The notes under the pieces: model-generated | Databases searched by the model: none | The model's input: the letters and a program-made list of their open reading frames with translations, nothing else | Told to the model about the DNA's origin: nothing | Position numbers and translations under genes: made by a program | Shown here: in pieces, positions 1 through 9,400 of the stretch | Numbering within the stretch: position 1 is the stretch's first letter | Layout: each line of letters begins with the position of its first letter | Origin: an uncultured Clostridia bacterium | GTDB lineage: Bacteria > Bacillota > Clostridia > Christensenellales > Aristaeellaceae | NCBI GenBank assembly: GCA_946414315.1 | Contig: CAMKNZ010000014.1 | Coordinates: forward strand, 1-56,086 | DNA length: 56,086 nt | Direction of reading: 5' to 3'

Positions 1-374
1 GCACCATCCTCTACAAGGCTCACGAAGCCCTCGAGTCCATCTGCCTGGACAAGCTTACCATGCATGAGAAGCAGAAGCTGTCCATCACTTTCGCCGAACT
101 GGTTTACAACGGCCTGTGGTTCTCTCCCCTGCGGGAAGCCCTTTCCGCCTTCGTTGACAAGACCCAGGAAAAGGTCACCGGCAAAGTGAAGCTCAAGCTC
201 TACAAGGGCAACATCATCAAGGCGGGTGTCTGGAGCGATTATTCCCTCTATTCCGAGGACATCGCGACCTTCGGCGCCAGCGATTACGACCAGAAGGATT
301 CTGCCGGCTTCATTACCCTGTTCGGCCTTCCCACCAAGGTCCAGGCCCTGGTTGACGCCGCGAACAACAAGTAA
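1..374 (+). CDS. argG: Argininosuccinate synthase, C-terminal part (5' truncated by window edge)
   Basis: Only the last ~123 codons are present; the reading frame is open from position 3 to the TAA at 372-374, so the gene begins outside the window. The translation opens with [19 protein letters not shown], matching the conserved C-terminal domain of argininosuccinate synthase (helix plus LDK-type segment before the oligomerisation tail). The enzyme joins citrulline and aspartate using ATP, in the cytoplasm, as the penultimate step of arginine synthesis. It lies 72 nt upstream of argC on the same strand, so it is probably the leading or an early gene of the arginine operon. The catalytic ATP-binding part cannot be checked here. 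The assignment rests on the C-terminal match plus context. Confidence 0.85.
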   Translation, partial: TILYKAHEALESICLDKLTMHEKQKLSITFAELVYNGLWFSPLREALSAFVDKTQEKVTGKVKLKLYKGNIIKAGVWSDYSLYSEDIATFGASDYDQKDSAGFITLFGLPTKVQALVDAANNK

Positions 375-393
375 GCTTATCAAGGATCAGTCC

Positions 394-423
394 AAACTCC
401 CGCCCCTACCGGCGGGATAGTTT
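394..423 (+). terminator. Hairpin between argG and argC (possible attenuator or processing site)
   Basis: CCCGCC (399-404) pairs with GGCGGG (411-416) across a 6-nt loop, and AAACT (394-398) pairs with AGTTT (419-423) across a 2-nt bulge. A short T-rich stretch (TTTGGTATTT) follows. The tail is weak for an intrinsic terminator and argC begins 24 nt later, so partial termination, mRNA processing or differential stability are all possible. The structure is visible; its function is inferred. Confidence 0.35.
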
Positions 424-446
424 GGTATTTATGGAAAGGCTGTACC

Positions 447-1373
447 ATGACCAAAGTATTCATTGACGGCAGCGCCGGAACCACCGGCCTGCGGATCCGG
501 GAACGGCTGTCCGACCGGAAGGATCTCGAGCTGATCATCCTGCCGGAAGAAACCCGCAAGGATCCCGCCGCCCGGGCGGACACGCTGAACAGCGCCGCTG
601 TTTCCTTCCTCTGCCTGCCGGACGCCGCAGCAATCGAAGCCGACTCCTTCGTTACCGATCCGGATGCGGTGATCATCGACACCTCCACTGCCCACCGGGT
701 CGCGGAAGGCTGGACCTATGGCATGCCGGAGCTGGCCGGACAGCATGAAAAGCTGAAAGCTGCGAAACGCATTGCGAACCCCGGCTGTCACGCCACCGGC
801 TTTATCTCCCTGGTCGCGCCGCTGGTTGCCGCGGGTCTGATTCAAAAGGATGCCCGGCTTTCCTGTTTCTCCCTCACCGGATATTCCGGCGGCGGAAAGA
901 AAATGATCGCCGAGTATGAAGCGCCGGATATGGATCCGCTGTATCAGGCGCCCCGGCAGTACGGCCTGGGCCAGACCCACAAGCACCTGCCGGAAATGGC
1001 AAAGATCTGCGGGCTGGATCATGCTCCCGTCTTCTGTCCCATCGTGGCGCCCTATTACGCCGGCATGGAAGTCACCGTACCCCTGACCCCGACGGATACC
1101 TCCGCCTCCCTGGAAGAAATCAAGGCGGTCTACCGGGAATATTATCAAAACGGCCTGATCCGCTTCGCGGAAGGAACGGACGAAAACGGTTTCCTTTCCG
1201 CCGGCACCTTCGCCGGCCGGGACGATCTGGAGATCGCCGTCTTCGGCAATGAGGAACGGATCCTGCTGGTTTCCCGCTTCGACAATCTGGGCAAGGGAGC
1301 CTCAGGCGCGGCGATCCAGAATATGAACATCGTCCTTGGACTGGACGAGAAAACGGGACTGGTAGTTAAGTAA
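447..1373 (+). CDS. argC: N-acetyl-gamma-glutamyl-phosphate reductase, type 2
   Basis: 308 residues, the short (type 2) form of the family. It reduces N-acetylglutamyl-5-phosphate to the semialdehyde with NADPH, the third step of arginine synthesis. The N-terminus MTKVFIDGSAGTTGL is the characteristic type-2 nucleotide-binding loop, and the catalytic Cys114 sits in the ANPGCHATGF motif. The start is supported by GGAAAGG at 433-439, 7 nt before the ATG. The stop is 2 nt before the next ATG, so the downstream GNAT gene is probably translationally coupled. Nothing looks truncated. Confidence 0.95.
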   Translation: MTKVFIDGSAGTTGLRIRERLSDRKDLELIILPEETRKDPAARADTLNSAAVSFLCLPDAAAIEADSFVTDPDAVIIDTSTAHRVAEGWTYGMPELAGQHEKLKAAKRIANPGCHATGFISLVAPLVAAGLIQKDARLSCFSLTGYSGGGKKMIAEYEAPDMDPLYQAPRQYGLGQTHKHLPEMAKICGLDHAPVFCPIVAPYYAGMEVTVPLTPTDTSASLEEIKAVYREYYQNGLIRFAEGTDENGFLSAGTFAGRDDLEIAVFGNEERILLVSRFDNLGKGASGAAIQNMNIVLGLDEKTGLVVK

Positions 1374-1375
1374 GT

Positions 1376-1843
1376 ATGGAAAAGAAGATCAACATCGTCC
1401 CCATGACGCCGGCAGACTATGACGACGTACGTGCCCTGTGGATGACAATCCGCGGGTTCGGCATCCGCGCCCTGGATGACTCCCGGGAGGATATTGAGCG
1501 GTTCATTGCCCGCAATCCCACCACCAGCGTGGTCGCCAGGGACGGAAACAGGATCGTCGGTTCCATTCTCTGCGGATCGGACGGACGCCAGGGCGCGCTG
1601 TATCACGTCTGCGTTGCGAAGGAATACCGCCGCCGCGGGATCGGCACCCAGATGGTTGCCTTCTGTATGCACCAGCTGCGGTATATGGGCATCAACAAAG
1701 TCGCCCTTATCGCCTTCACGACCAACGAAGCCGGCAACGCCTTCTGGAACAAGATCGGCTGGACGAAGAAGACGAACGTCAACTATTACGAATTCGTGCT
1801 GAATGAAGAAAACATCACGCAGTTTATCACAGGAGAAGAATGA
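1376..1843 (+). CDS. GNAT-family N-acetyltransferase inside the arg operon
   Basis: 155 residues with a full GNAT fold pattern: beta-rich centre with VVARDGNRIVGSILCG, then the acetyl-CoA pyrophosphate loop RRRGIGTQM (about residues 84-92), and a C-terminal FTTNEAGNAFWNKIGW segment typical of motif B. It starts 2 nt after argC and its stop overlaps the argJ start (ATGA), so it is locked into the operon. Family membership is clear; the substrate is not. An obvious inference is acetyl-CoA:glutamate acetyltransfer (priming the pathway), since argC, J, B and D are all neighbours and no argA-type gene is present. It could equally acetylate another small amine or a protein. Confidence 0.85.
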   Translation: MEKKINIVPMTPADYDDVRALWMTIRGFGIRALDDSREDIERFIARNPTTSVVARDGNRIVGSILCGSDGRQGALYHVCVAKEYRRRGIGTQMVAFCMHQLRYMGINKVALIAFTTNEAGNAFWNKIGWTKKTNVNYYEFVLNEENITQFITGEE

Positions 1844-3090
1844 TGAAGATTCGGAAGATTCCCGGCGGTTTCACCGCAGCCAAGGGGTTTAAGGCCGCCA
1901 GCTGTGAAGCAGGCATCAAGTATCAGAACCGGAGGGACATGGCTCTGCTCTTTACGGACGTGCCCTGCGCCGTCGCCGGCACCTTCACCTCCAATAAGGT
2001 GAAAGCCGCTCCCGTCCTCTGGGATATGGATATCGTAAAAAGCGGAAAGCCTGCCCGGGCCGTGGTCGTCAACACCGGCATCGCCAACGCCGGCACCGGT
2101 GCCGAAGGCATGCGCCTGTGCAGCGAGACCGCGAAGCATACCGCCCAGGTGCTGGGGATCTCCCCGGATTCCGTGCTGGTCGGCTCCACCGGCGTCATCG
2201 GCCCCAACGTGCCGCTGGATCGGATCACCGCCGGTGTCACCGCCATGGCGGGCCTGCTCTCTGATTCTGCTGAAGCGTCCACCCTGGCCAGCAAGGCGAT
2301 CATGACCACCGATACCGTGAACAAGGAATTTGCGGTAGCCTTCGATCTTCCCGCCGCCTCCGGTGACGGAACGGTCACCGTTCATCTCGGCGGCATGAGC
2401 AAGGGTTCCGGCATGATCCATCCGAACATGTGCACCATGCTGGGCTACCTGGCCACGGACTGCGCCATCGCGCCGGAACTGCTGCAGAAAGCCCTCAGCG
2501 CCGTAATCAAAGACACCTTCAATATGATCACCGTGGACGGCGACACCAGCACCAACGATACGCTCCTCCTCTTCTCCAGCGGTCTGGCGGAAAACAAGCC
2601 GGTCACGGAGGAAGATGAGAGCTATGAACTCTTCTGTGCCGCGCTTTACAGCGTCTGCCGCGACCTGTCCATGCTCATGGCTTCCGACGGCGAAGGCGCC
2701 ACCCACCTGCTGGAAATCCGCGTCTTCCACGCGGATACCAAAGAGAACGCCCGCATCCTCGCCCGTTCCGTCGCCGGTTCCAGCCTTGTCAAAGCCATGA
2801 TCTACGGCAAGGACGCCAACTGCGGCCGGGTGCTCTGCGCGCTGGGCTATGCCGGCCCGGAATTCGATCCGGCGAACATCGTCATCACCATGACCGGTGA
2901 GTCCGGTTCCGTCTGCTTCTACAAGGACGGCTGCGTCCAGGTCTTCAACGAGGATAAAGCCCTGGAGATCCTTTCGGAGCACGACGTGCATTTTGACTGC
3001 GATATGAATATGGGTTCGGAAGAAGCCACCGCCTGGGGCTGCGATCTGACCTATGATTATGTAAAAATCAACGGGGACTACCGGACTTGA
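1840..3090 (+). CDS. argJ: Glutamate N-acetyltransferase / ornithine acetyltransferase
   Basis: 416 residues, full length for ArgJ. It transfers acetyl from N-acetylornithine to glutamate and so recycles the acetyl group; some members also use acetyl-CoA. ArgJ cleaves itself at a Thr that becomes the nucleophile of the beta chain; here this is Thr199 in KGSGMIHPNMCTMLGYLATD, the family signature. The start is ATG at 1840 (SD AGGAG just upstream inside the previous gene) or the adjacent ATG at 1843; the 4-nt ATGA overlap with the GNAT gene indicates coupling. Whether it is mono- or bifunctional cannot be decided from sequence alone, and the coupled GNAT gene makes the question relevant. Confidence 0.95.
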   Translation: MMKIRKIPGGFTAAKGFKAASCEAGIKYQNRRDMALLFTDVPCAVAGTFTSNKVKAAPVLWDMDIVKSGKPARAVVVNTGIANAGTGAEGMRLCSETAKHTAQVLGISPDSVLVGSTGVIGPNVPLDRITAGVTAMAGLLSDSAEASTLASKAIMTTDTVNKEFAVAFDLPAASGDGTVTVHLGGMSKGSGMIHPNMCTMLGYLATDCAIAPELLQKALSAVIKDTFNMITVDGDTSTNDTLLLFSSGLAENKPVTEEDESYELFCAALYSVCRDLSMLMASDGEGATHLLEIRVFHADTKENARILARSVAGSSLVKAMIYGKDANCGRVLCALGYAGPEFDPANIVITMTGESGSVCFYKDGCVQVFNEDKALEILSEHDVHFDCDMNMGSEEATAWGCDLTYDYVKINGDYRT

Positions 3091-3123
3091 GCCGTTGCGA
3101 CGATCGCAAGGAGGAGAACCATC

Positions 3124-4020
3124 ATGAACACTGATCTGACCAATATGGAGCGGGCCGAGGTCCTGACCGCCGCCCTGCCCTACATCCGTCGCTACAACGG
3201 CAAAGTCGTCGTGGTGAAATACGGCGGCAACGCCATGATCAACGACCAGCTCAAACAGCAGGTTATGGAGGACATCGTCCTCCTGTGGCTCATCGGTGTG
3301 CGTATCGTGCTGGTGCACGGCGGCGGCCCGGAGATCAACGACCTCATGGACCGGCTCGGCAAGAAGCCTGAGTTCGTGGACGGCCTGCGGGTCACGGACA
3401 AGGAAACCATGGACATCGTCCAGATGGTCCTGGCCGGGAAGATCAACAAGACCCTGGTCAACCTGCTGGAGATGAAAGGCGGCAAAGCCGTCGGACTTTC
3501 CGGCATGGACGGCCGTCTCCTCCAGTGCAGCGTCAAGGACGAGCGCCTGGGCTATGTCGGCGAGATTCAGAAGGTGCATATCCAGCCGGTCACAGACCTG
3601 CTGGACCGGGGTTATATCCCCGTCGTCTCCACCGTCGGCTGCGACAAGAGCGGCAACGCCTACAACATTAACGGCGACACCGCTGCCGCGTATATCGCCG
3701 GCGCCCTGGGTGCCGAGCGCCTGATCATGATGACGGATATCGCCGGTGTGCTGAAGGACAAGAACGATCCCTCCACCCTGATCCCGGAGATCACCCTCCA
3801 GGAGCTTCCCTCCCTGTATGACAGCGGCATCATCTCCGGCGGCATGATCCCGAAAGTGGAGTGCTGCGCGAAGGCGCTCTCCCGCGGCGTCCGCAACGTG
3901 GTCATCATGGACGGCCGCGTCCCCCACTCCATCCTCATGGAACTCCTGACCGACGAAGGTGCCGGCACCATGGTTTCCCGTGGAGAAACCGCAGAAGACC
4001 GTCAAAAGGGATGGGAGTGA
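3124..4020 (+). CDS. argB: Acetylglutamate kinase
   Basis: 298 residues of the amino-acid kinase fold. It phosphorylates N-acetylglutamate with ATP, the second and usually feedback-controlled step of arginine synthesis. The N-terminal VVVKYGGNAM loop, the VLVHGGGPEIN motif and the C-terminal GGMIPKVECC segment (ATP and arginine-site region) are all present. A strong SD, AAGGAGGAG at 3108-3116, sits 7 nt before the ATG. The SD is partly preceded by a small perfect inverted repeat, TTGCGA-CGA-TCGCAA (3095-3109). The N-terminal helix before KYGG (about 24 residues) is of the kind that carries arginine inhibition in hexameric ArgB proteins. Confidence 0.96.
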   Translation: MNTDLTNMERAEVLTAALPYIRRYNGKVVVVKYGGNAMINDQLKQQVMEDIVLLWLIGVRIVLVHGGGPEINDLMDRLGKKPEFVDGLRVTDKETMDIVQMVLAGKINKTLVNLLEMKGGKAVGLSGMDGRLLQCSVKDERLGYVGEIQKVHIQPVTDLLDRGYIPVVSTVGCDKSGNAYNINGDTAAAYIAGALGAERLIMMTDIAGVLKDKNDPSTLIPEITLQELPSLYDSGIISGGMIPKVECCAKALSRGVRNVVIMDGRVPHSILMELLTDEGAGTMVSRGETAEDRQKGWE

Positions 4021-4159
4021 CGTCCGAGAATCAAGGGCTTTGCCCGAAGATGATCGGGTAACGGCACCCACAGTTACAGGAGCCCGCGATTGGCGAGCCG
4101 CAGGCGAAGGCAGAGCGGCTGCGACGATCACTGGGAGTGAATAGAAAGGATATCATAGT
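4021..4159 (+). other. 139-nt argB-argD spacer with overlapping hairpins
   Basis: The only sizeable gap within the operon. GGGC (4035-4038) can pair with GCCC (4042-4045), but CCCGA (4043-4047) can alternatively pair with TCGGG (4054-4058), so the two hairpins exclude each other. Further on GCCGC (4097-4101) faces GCGGC (4115-4119), followed by TGCGACGATC, a 10-mer that also occurs with a one-base-shifted context in the argJ-argB gap (3096-3105). No open frame, U-tract or recognisable riboswitch is seen. SD AAAGGA at 4145-4150 serves argD. Confidence 0.45.
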
Positions 4160-5323
4160 ATGAATACCTTCGAACTTGATCAAACCTACATCGCCGGAAC
4201 CTACAAGCGGTTCCCGGTGGAGATCGTCAGCGGCAAGGGTTCCCTTGTCAAAGACGTGAATGGTAAGGAATACATCGACATGGGATCCGGCATCGCCGTC
4301 ACCTCTTTCGGCGTCGCGGACGACGTCTGGATCGATGCCGTGGAAAAGCAGATCCGCAGCGTCCAGCATATGTCGAACCTGTACTACACCGCCCCCTGTG
4401 CGAAGCTGGCGGAAGCCCTGTGCAAAAAGACCGGCATGGCGAAGGTTTTCTTCTCCAATTCCGGTGCCGAAGCCAACGAATGCGCCATCAAGGCAGCGAG
4501 GAAATGGGCCGCTGAGCATAAAGGCCCTGCCTGTTCCACCATCGTCACCCTGGAAAATAGCTTCCATGGCCGGACGCTGACCACCCTGGCCGCCACTGGC
4601 CAGGAACACTACCATGAACTGTATCAGCCGCTGACGCCGGGCTTCGCCTCCTTCCCCGCCGGCGATCTGGATGCGCTGAAAAAGCTCTGTGCGAACGGCA
4701 CCGTTGCCGCGGTCCTCATCGAATGCGTGCAGGGCGAAGGCGGCGTGATCCCGCTGGATCCGGGCTTTGCCAAAGAACTGGCTGCCTACCTGAAGGAGCA
4801 GGACATTCTCCTCATGGTGGATGAAGTTCAGACCGGCAACGGCCGCAGCGGAAAGCTGTACGCCTACATGACCTACGGATTGGAGCCGGACGTGGTTTCC
4901 ACTGCGAAGGGCCTGGCCGGCGGCCTGCCCATGGGCGCTACCCTGCTGGGTGATAAAGTGAAGGACGTTTTCTCCTATGGAGATCACGGTTCCACTTTTG
5001 GCGGCAATCCCGTCGCCGCGGCGGCCGCGCTGTCCGTCGTGGAGCGCTTGACGGACGACTTCCTGGCGGACGTTACCCGCAAGAGTAACCTGATCCGGAA
5101 CCTGCTGGACGGTGCTCCGGGCATTGGGAGCATCTCCGGGCTGGGCCTGATGCTTGGCCTGAAGACGAGCAAGCCTGCCGGTGAAGTGGTTGCCGCCTGC
5201 ATGGCCAACGGCGTCCTCTGTCTCACCGCCAAGGACAAGGTCCGCCTTCTCCCCGCTCTGAACATCCCTGACGATCTTCTGGTCAAAGCTGCAGAAGTGA
5301 TTAAAGAAGCCTGCAAACCATAA
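4160..5323 (+). CDS. argD: Acetylornithine aminotransferase (class III PLP)
   Basis: 387 residues, normal length. It converts N-acetylglutamate semialdehyde and glutamate to N-acetylornithine; family members often also serve lysine synthesis. Visible class-III features are the SNSGAEANE phosphate-binding segment (residues ~99-107), FHGRT (135-139), the MVDEVQTGNGR aspartate region (219-229; Asp221 contacts the PLP ring nitrogen) and STAKGLAGG with Lys250 as the Schiff-base lysine. The SD AAAGGA lies 9 nt upstream. It is separated from argB by a structured 139-nt spacer and from carA by a short AT-rich gap. Confidence 0.95.
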   Translation: MNTFELDQTYIAGTYKRFPVEIVSGKGSLVKDVNGKEYIDMGSGIAVTSFGVADDVWIDAVEKQIRSVQHMSNLYYTAPCAKLAEALCKKTGMAKVFFSNSGAEANECAIKAARKWAAEHKGPACSTIVTLENSFHGRTLTTLAATGQEHYHELYQPLTPGFASFPAGDLDALKKLCANGTVAAVLIECVQGEGGVIPLDPGFAKELAAYLKEQDILLMVDEVQTGNGRSGKLYAYMTYGLEPDVVSTAKGLAGGLPMGATLLGDKVKDVFSYGDHGSTFGGNPVAAAAALSVVERLTDDFLADVTRKSNLIRNLLDGAPGIGSISGLGLMLGLKTSKPAGEVVAACMANGVLCLTAKDKVRLLPALNIPDDLLVKAAEVIKEACKP

Positions 5324-5354
5324 TCACCAATCATTCTTCATTATGGAGGTCCCT

Positions 5355-6416
5355 ATGGCATACCTGGTTTTATCCAACGGCACGGTCTTTGAAGGCAGGC
5401 GCATCGGCGCGCCCATCGACCGCATCGGCGAACTGGTCTTCACCACCGGTATGGAGGGCTATCTGGAGACCCTGACCGACCCGAGCTATTTCGGCCAGAT
5501 CGTCACCCAGACCTTTCCGCTGATCGGCAACTACGGTGTCATCGAGGAGGATTTCGAGGGCAACAGCACACTCTTCGGCTATATCGTCCGGGAACTGTGC
5601 GATACGCCTTCCAACTTCCGCTCTGCCTACCCGCTCAACGATTACCTGGTGGCCAAGGGCATCCCCGGCCTCTGCGGCGTGGATACCCGGGAGATCGTCC
5701 GTATCACCCGGGAGGAGGGCGTCATGAACGCCATGATCTGCGATGAAGTACCTTCGGATCTCAGCGCGATCCGCGCCTTCACCGTGAAGGACGCCGTGGC
5801 TTCCGTCTCAAGCAATGAAAACTATACCTGCCCCGCCGAGGGGGAGGAAAAATGCCGTGTCGCCCTGATTGACTACGGTGCCAAGCATAACATTATCCGC
5901 AGCCTGCAGAAGCGCGGCTGCACCGTCACGGTCTGGCCGGCCAGCACCTCCGCGGAGACGATCCTGGCCTCCGGCGCGGACGGTATCATGCTTTCCAACG
6001 GTCCCGGAGATCCGAAGGAAAACACCGCCTGCATCGCGGAACTGAAAAAGCTTATCGGGAAGAAGCCGGTCTTCGGCATCTGCCTGGGCCACCAGCTGAC
6101 GGCCCTGGCTTTGGGCGGCGACACGATCAAGCTGAAATACGGACACCGCGGCGGCAACCAGCCTGTCCGGGACCTGAACGCCGGCCGCACCTATATCACC
6201 TCCCAGAATCACGGATATGCGGTCGTGGCAGATTCCCTGAAGGGCGTCGGGAAGGAATCCTTCCAAAACGCCAACGACGGAAGCTGCGAAGGCATGGATT
6301 ATCCGGACCTGAAGTGCTTCACCGTCCAGTTCCATCCCGAAGCCGCCTCCGGTCCCCGGGATACCACGATCCTCTTTGACAGATTTGTAGAAAACATGAT
6401 CGGAGGGAAGAAATAA
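5355..6416 (+). CDS. carA: Carbamoyl-phosphate synthase small (glutaminase) subunit
   Basis: 353 residues from the ATG at 5355, chosen over the ATG at 5343 because GGAGG at 5345-5349 lies between them and the family N-terminus is MAYLVLSNGT-like. It hydrolyses glutamine and channels ammonia to CarB. An N-terminal CPSase small-chain domain (about 1-150) precedes a class-I glutamine amidotransferase domain with the nucleophile Cys243 in VFGICLGHQ and the C-terminal FHPEAA His-Glu pair. The stop overlaps the carB start (TAATG), indicating coupled synthesis of the two subunits. Placement in the arg operon suggests arginine-linked supply of carbamoyl phosphate, although pyrimidine synthesis would draw on it too. 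Confidence 0.96.
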   Translation: MAYLVLSNGTVFEGRRIGAPIDRIGELVFTTGMEGYLETLTDPSYFGQIVTQTFPLIGNYGVIEEDFEGNSTLFGYIVRELCDTPSNFRSAYPLNDYLVAKGIPGLCGVDTREIVRITREEGVMNAMICDEVPSDLSAIRAFTVKDAVASVSSNENYTCPAEGEEKCRVALIDYGAKHNIIRSLQKRGCTVTVWPASTSAETILASGADGIMLSNGPGDPKENTACIAELKKLIGKKPVFGICLGHQLTALALGGDTIKLKYGHRGGNQPVRDLNAGRTYITSQNHGYAVVADSLKGVGKESFQNANDGSCEGMDYPDLKCFTVQFHPEAASGPRDTTILFDRFVENMIGGKK

Positions 6417-9400
6417 TGCCGAAAGATTCCTCCATCCGTAAAGTATTGGTCATCGGCTCCGGCCCCATCGTTATCGGCCAGGCAGCCGAGTTTGACTATG
6501 CCGGTGCCCAGGCCTGCCGCGTGCTGAAAGCGGAAGGCATCAACGTGGTGCTGGTGAACTCCAACCCCGCCACCATCATGACGGACCAGCACCTGGCGGA
6601 CGAGATCTACCTCGAGCCGCTGAATGCTGCCACCGTCCGCCGGATCATCGAAAAAGAACGCCCGGACGGTATGATCGCCGGCCTCGGCGGCCAGACCGGT
6701 CTGACCCTGGCCATGCAGCTGAGCCGCGACGGCACCCTGGAAGAGTTCGGCGTGCGCTTGCTGGGCACGCCCATCGAGGCCATTGAGAAGGCGGAAGACC
6801 GGGAGAAGTTCCGGGATACCATGCTGTCCATCAACCAGCCTTGCGTACCCTCCGAGATCGCGGAGACCCTGGAGGATGCCCTGAAAGCTGCCGGTGATAT
6901 CGGCTATCCGGTGATCGTGCGCCCCGCCTACACCCTGGGAGGCAGCGGCGGCGGCATCGCCGCCAACGAAGCGGAAATGCGCGTCATCGCCCGGGCCGGC
7001 CTGGATGCCTCCCCCATCACCCAGATCCTGGTGGAACGCTGCATTTCCGGCTGGAAAGAGATCGAGTTTGAAACCATGCGGGATGCCCAGGGCAACGTCA
7101 TTGCCGTCTGTTCCATGGAGAATGTGGACCCTGTCGGCATCCATACCGGCGACAGCGTGGTCGTCGCCCCGGCCCTGACTCTGTCAGACAAGGAATACCA
7201 GATGCTGCGCAGCGCCTCCCTGGACATCGTCAGCGCCATCGGTATCGTCGGCGGCTGCAACTGCCAGTTCGCCCTGAATCCCGATTCCTTTGAGTATGCG
7301 GTTATCGAGGTCAACCCCCGGGTCAGCCGCTCCTCCGCCCTGGCCAGCAAGGCCACCGGCTATCCCATCGCCAAGATCACCACGCGCCTCGCGCTGGGCT
7401 ATGCCCTGGACGAGATCGCCAACGATATTACCGGCAAGACCTGCGCCTGCTTCGAGCCCACCGTTGACTATGTGGTCGTAAAGTTCCCGAAGTGGCCCTT
7501 CGACAAGTTCTACGGTTCTTCCCGCCGCCTGGGCACCCAGATGAAGGCCACCGGCGAAGTTATGTCCATCGGCCAGCGTTTTGAGGAAGCCCTGATGAAG
7601 GCCGTCCGCGGCGCCGAGATCTCCCTGGATACGCTGAACGCGCCGCCGCTGACGGATGAACCCATCCGTGAGCGCCTGACCCGGCAGGACGACCGCCGGC
7701 TCTTCACGGTCTTCGAAGCCCTGAAGCAAGGCATGACCGTTGACGAAATCTTTGACATCACCAAGATCGACCGGTTCTTCCTCTACCGTCTCCGCGCCAT
7801 GGCGGAGCTGGAAATGCGCACGGAAGGCAAAGGCCTGCAGCCCGGTGACTATGAAGCCTTCAAGAAGATGGGCTACCCTGACGCCGCCATAAAGCGGATT
7901 ACAGGCGCATCAGAAGTTCCCGGCTGGACCATGAGCTATAAGATGGTGGATACCTGCGGCGCAGAATTCGCCGCGGAAACGCCATACTTCTATTCCTGCA
8001 CGGACAAGGCCTGCGAGTCCCGGAGCCTGAAGCGTTCCGGCCGCCCCGTGGTCATCGTGCTGGGTTCCGGCCCCATCCGTATCGGCCAGGGCATCGAGTT
8101 CGACTACTCCTCTGTCCACTGCGTATGGACCCTCCGCCGGATCGGTTATGACGTGGTTATCATCAACAACAATCCCGAGACCGTTTCCACGGACTATGAC
8201 ACCGCGGACCGTCTGTATTTCGAGCCCCTGACCCCGGAAGACGTCATGAACGTCATCAAGGTGGAAAACCCCGTGGGCGTCGTGGTCGCCTTCGGCGGCC
8301 AGACCGCCATCAAGCTGACCCAGTTCCTGGATTCCCAGGGCATCCGCATCCTGGGCACCAGCGCCGAGTCCATCGACATCGCCGAGGACAGGGAGCGCTT
8401 TGACAAGCTGCTGGAGCAGTTCGGCATCCGCCGTCCCCGCGGCATGGGCGTCCGCACAATGGAAGAGGCCGTCGCCGCGGCGGAAGGCCTGGGCTACCCG
8501 GTGCTGCTGCGCCCCTCCTATGTCATCGGCGGCCAGAACATGACCATCTCCCGCAGTCGGAAGCACACCGTGGACTACATGACGCGGATCCTTTCCGGCG
8601 GCATTGAGAACCCGGTGCTCGTGGACCAGTACCTGCCCGGCATCGAGCTGGAAGTGGACGTCATTTCCGACGGCAGGGACGTGCTGATTCCCGGCATCAT
8701 GGAGCACATTGAGCGGGCCGGTGTCCACAGCGGCGATTCCATCGCCGTCTATCCGCCCTTCAACCTGACCGAAAAGTTCCAGGAGAAGATCTGCGATATT
8801 TCCACCAAGCTGGCCCTGGCGCTGGGCACCAAGGGCCTTGTGAATATCCAGTACCTGATCTACGATAACGAACTGTACGTCATCGAGGTCAATCCCCGGG
8901 CGTCCCGCACCGTGCCGTATATCTCAAAGGTAACGGGTGTGCCCATGGTGGATCTCGCTTCCCGCGTCATGCTGGACGAACCGCTGAAGGATCTCGGTTT
9001 CGGCACGGGCCTCTATCCCGCTCCGCCCTACTGTGCGATCAAGGTACCTGTCTTCTCCTTCGAGAAGCTGAACGATGCCGACTCCATCCTCGGACCGGAG
9101 ATGAAGTCCACCGGCGAAGTGCTCGGTATCGGCATCACCAAGGCGGAAGCGCTCTTCAAGGGCCTGTCCGCTGCAGGCTTCCACCTGCCCACCACCCGCG
9201 AGAAAGGCCATACCGGCGTCCTGCTGTCCGTTGAAGACGAGGACTTCCCGGATGCCATCGCCGTAGCCAAGCGCTGCTACGACCAGGGCATCAGCGTCTA
9301 CGCCACCAAGGATACCGCCCGGGCGATCTCTGCCGTCGGCATCCGCGTAACACCCGTGCAGGATCCCAAGATCAGCGATGAGATCTTCGACCTCATGGAG

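Noticed and set aside
1786-4131. 781-codon open frame on the minus strand opposite argJ and argB
   Set aside because: It is antisense to two clear, conserved genes, has low-complexity His/Gly/Asp-rich translation and no SD. It is a by-product of high-GC codon use.
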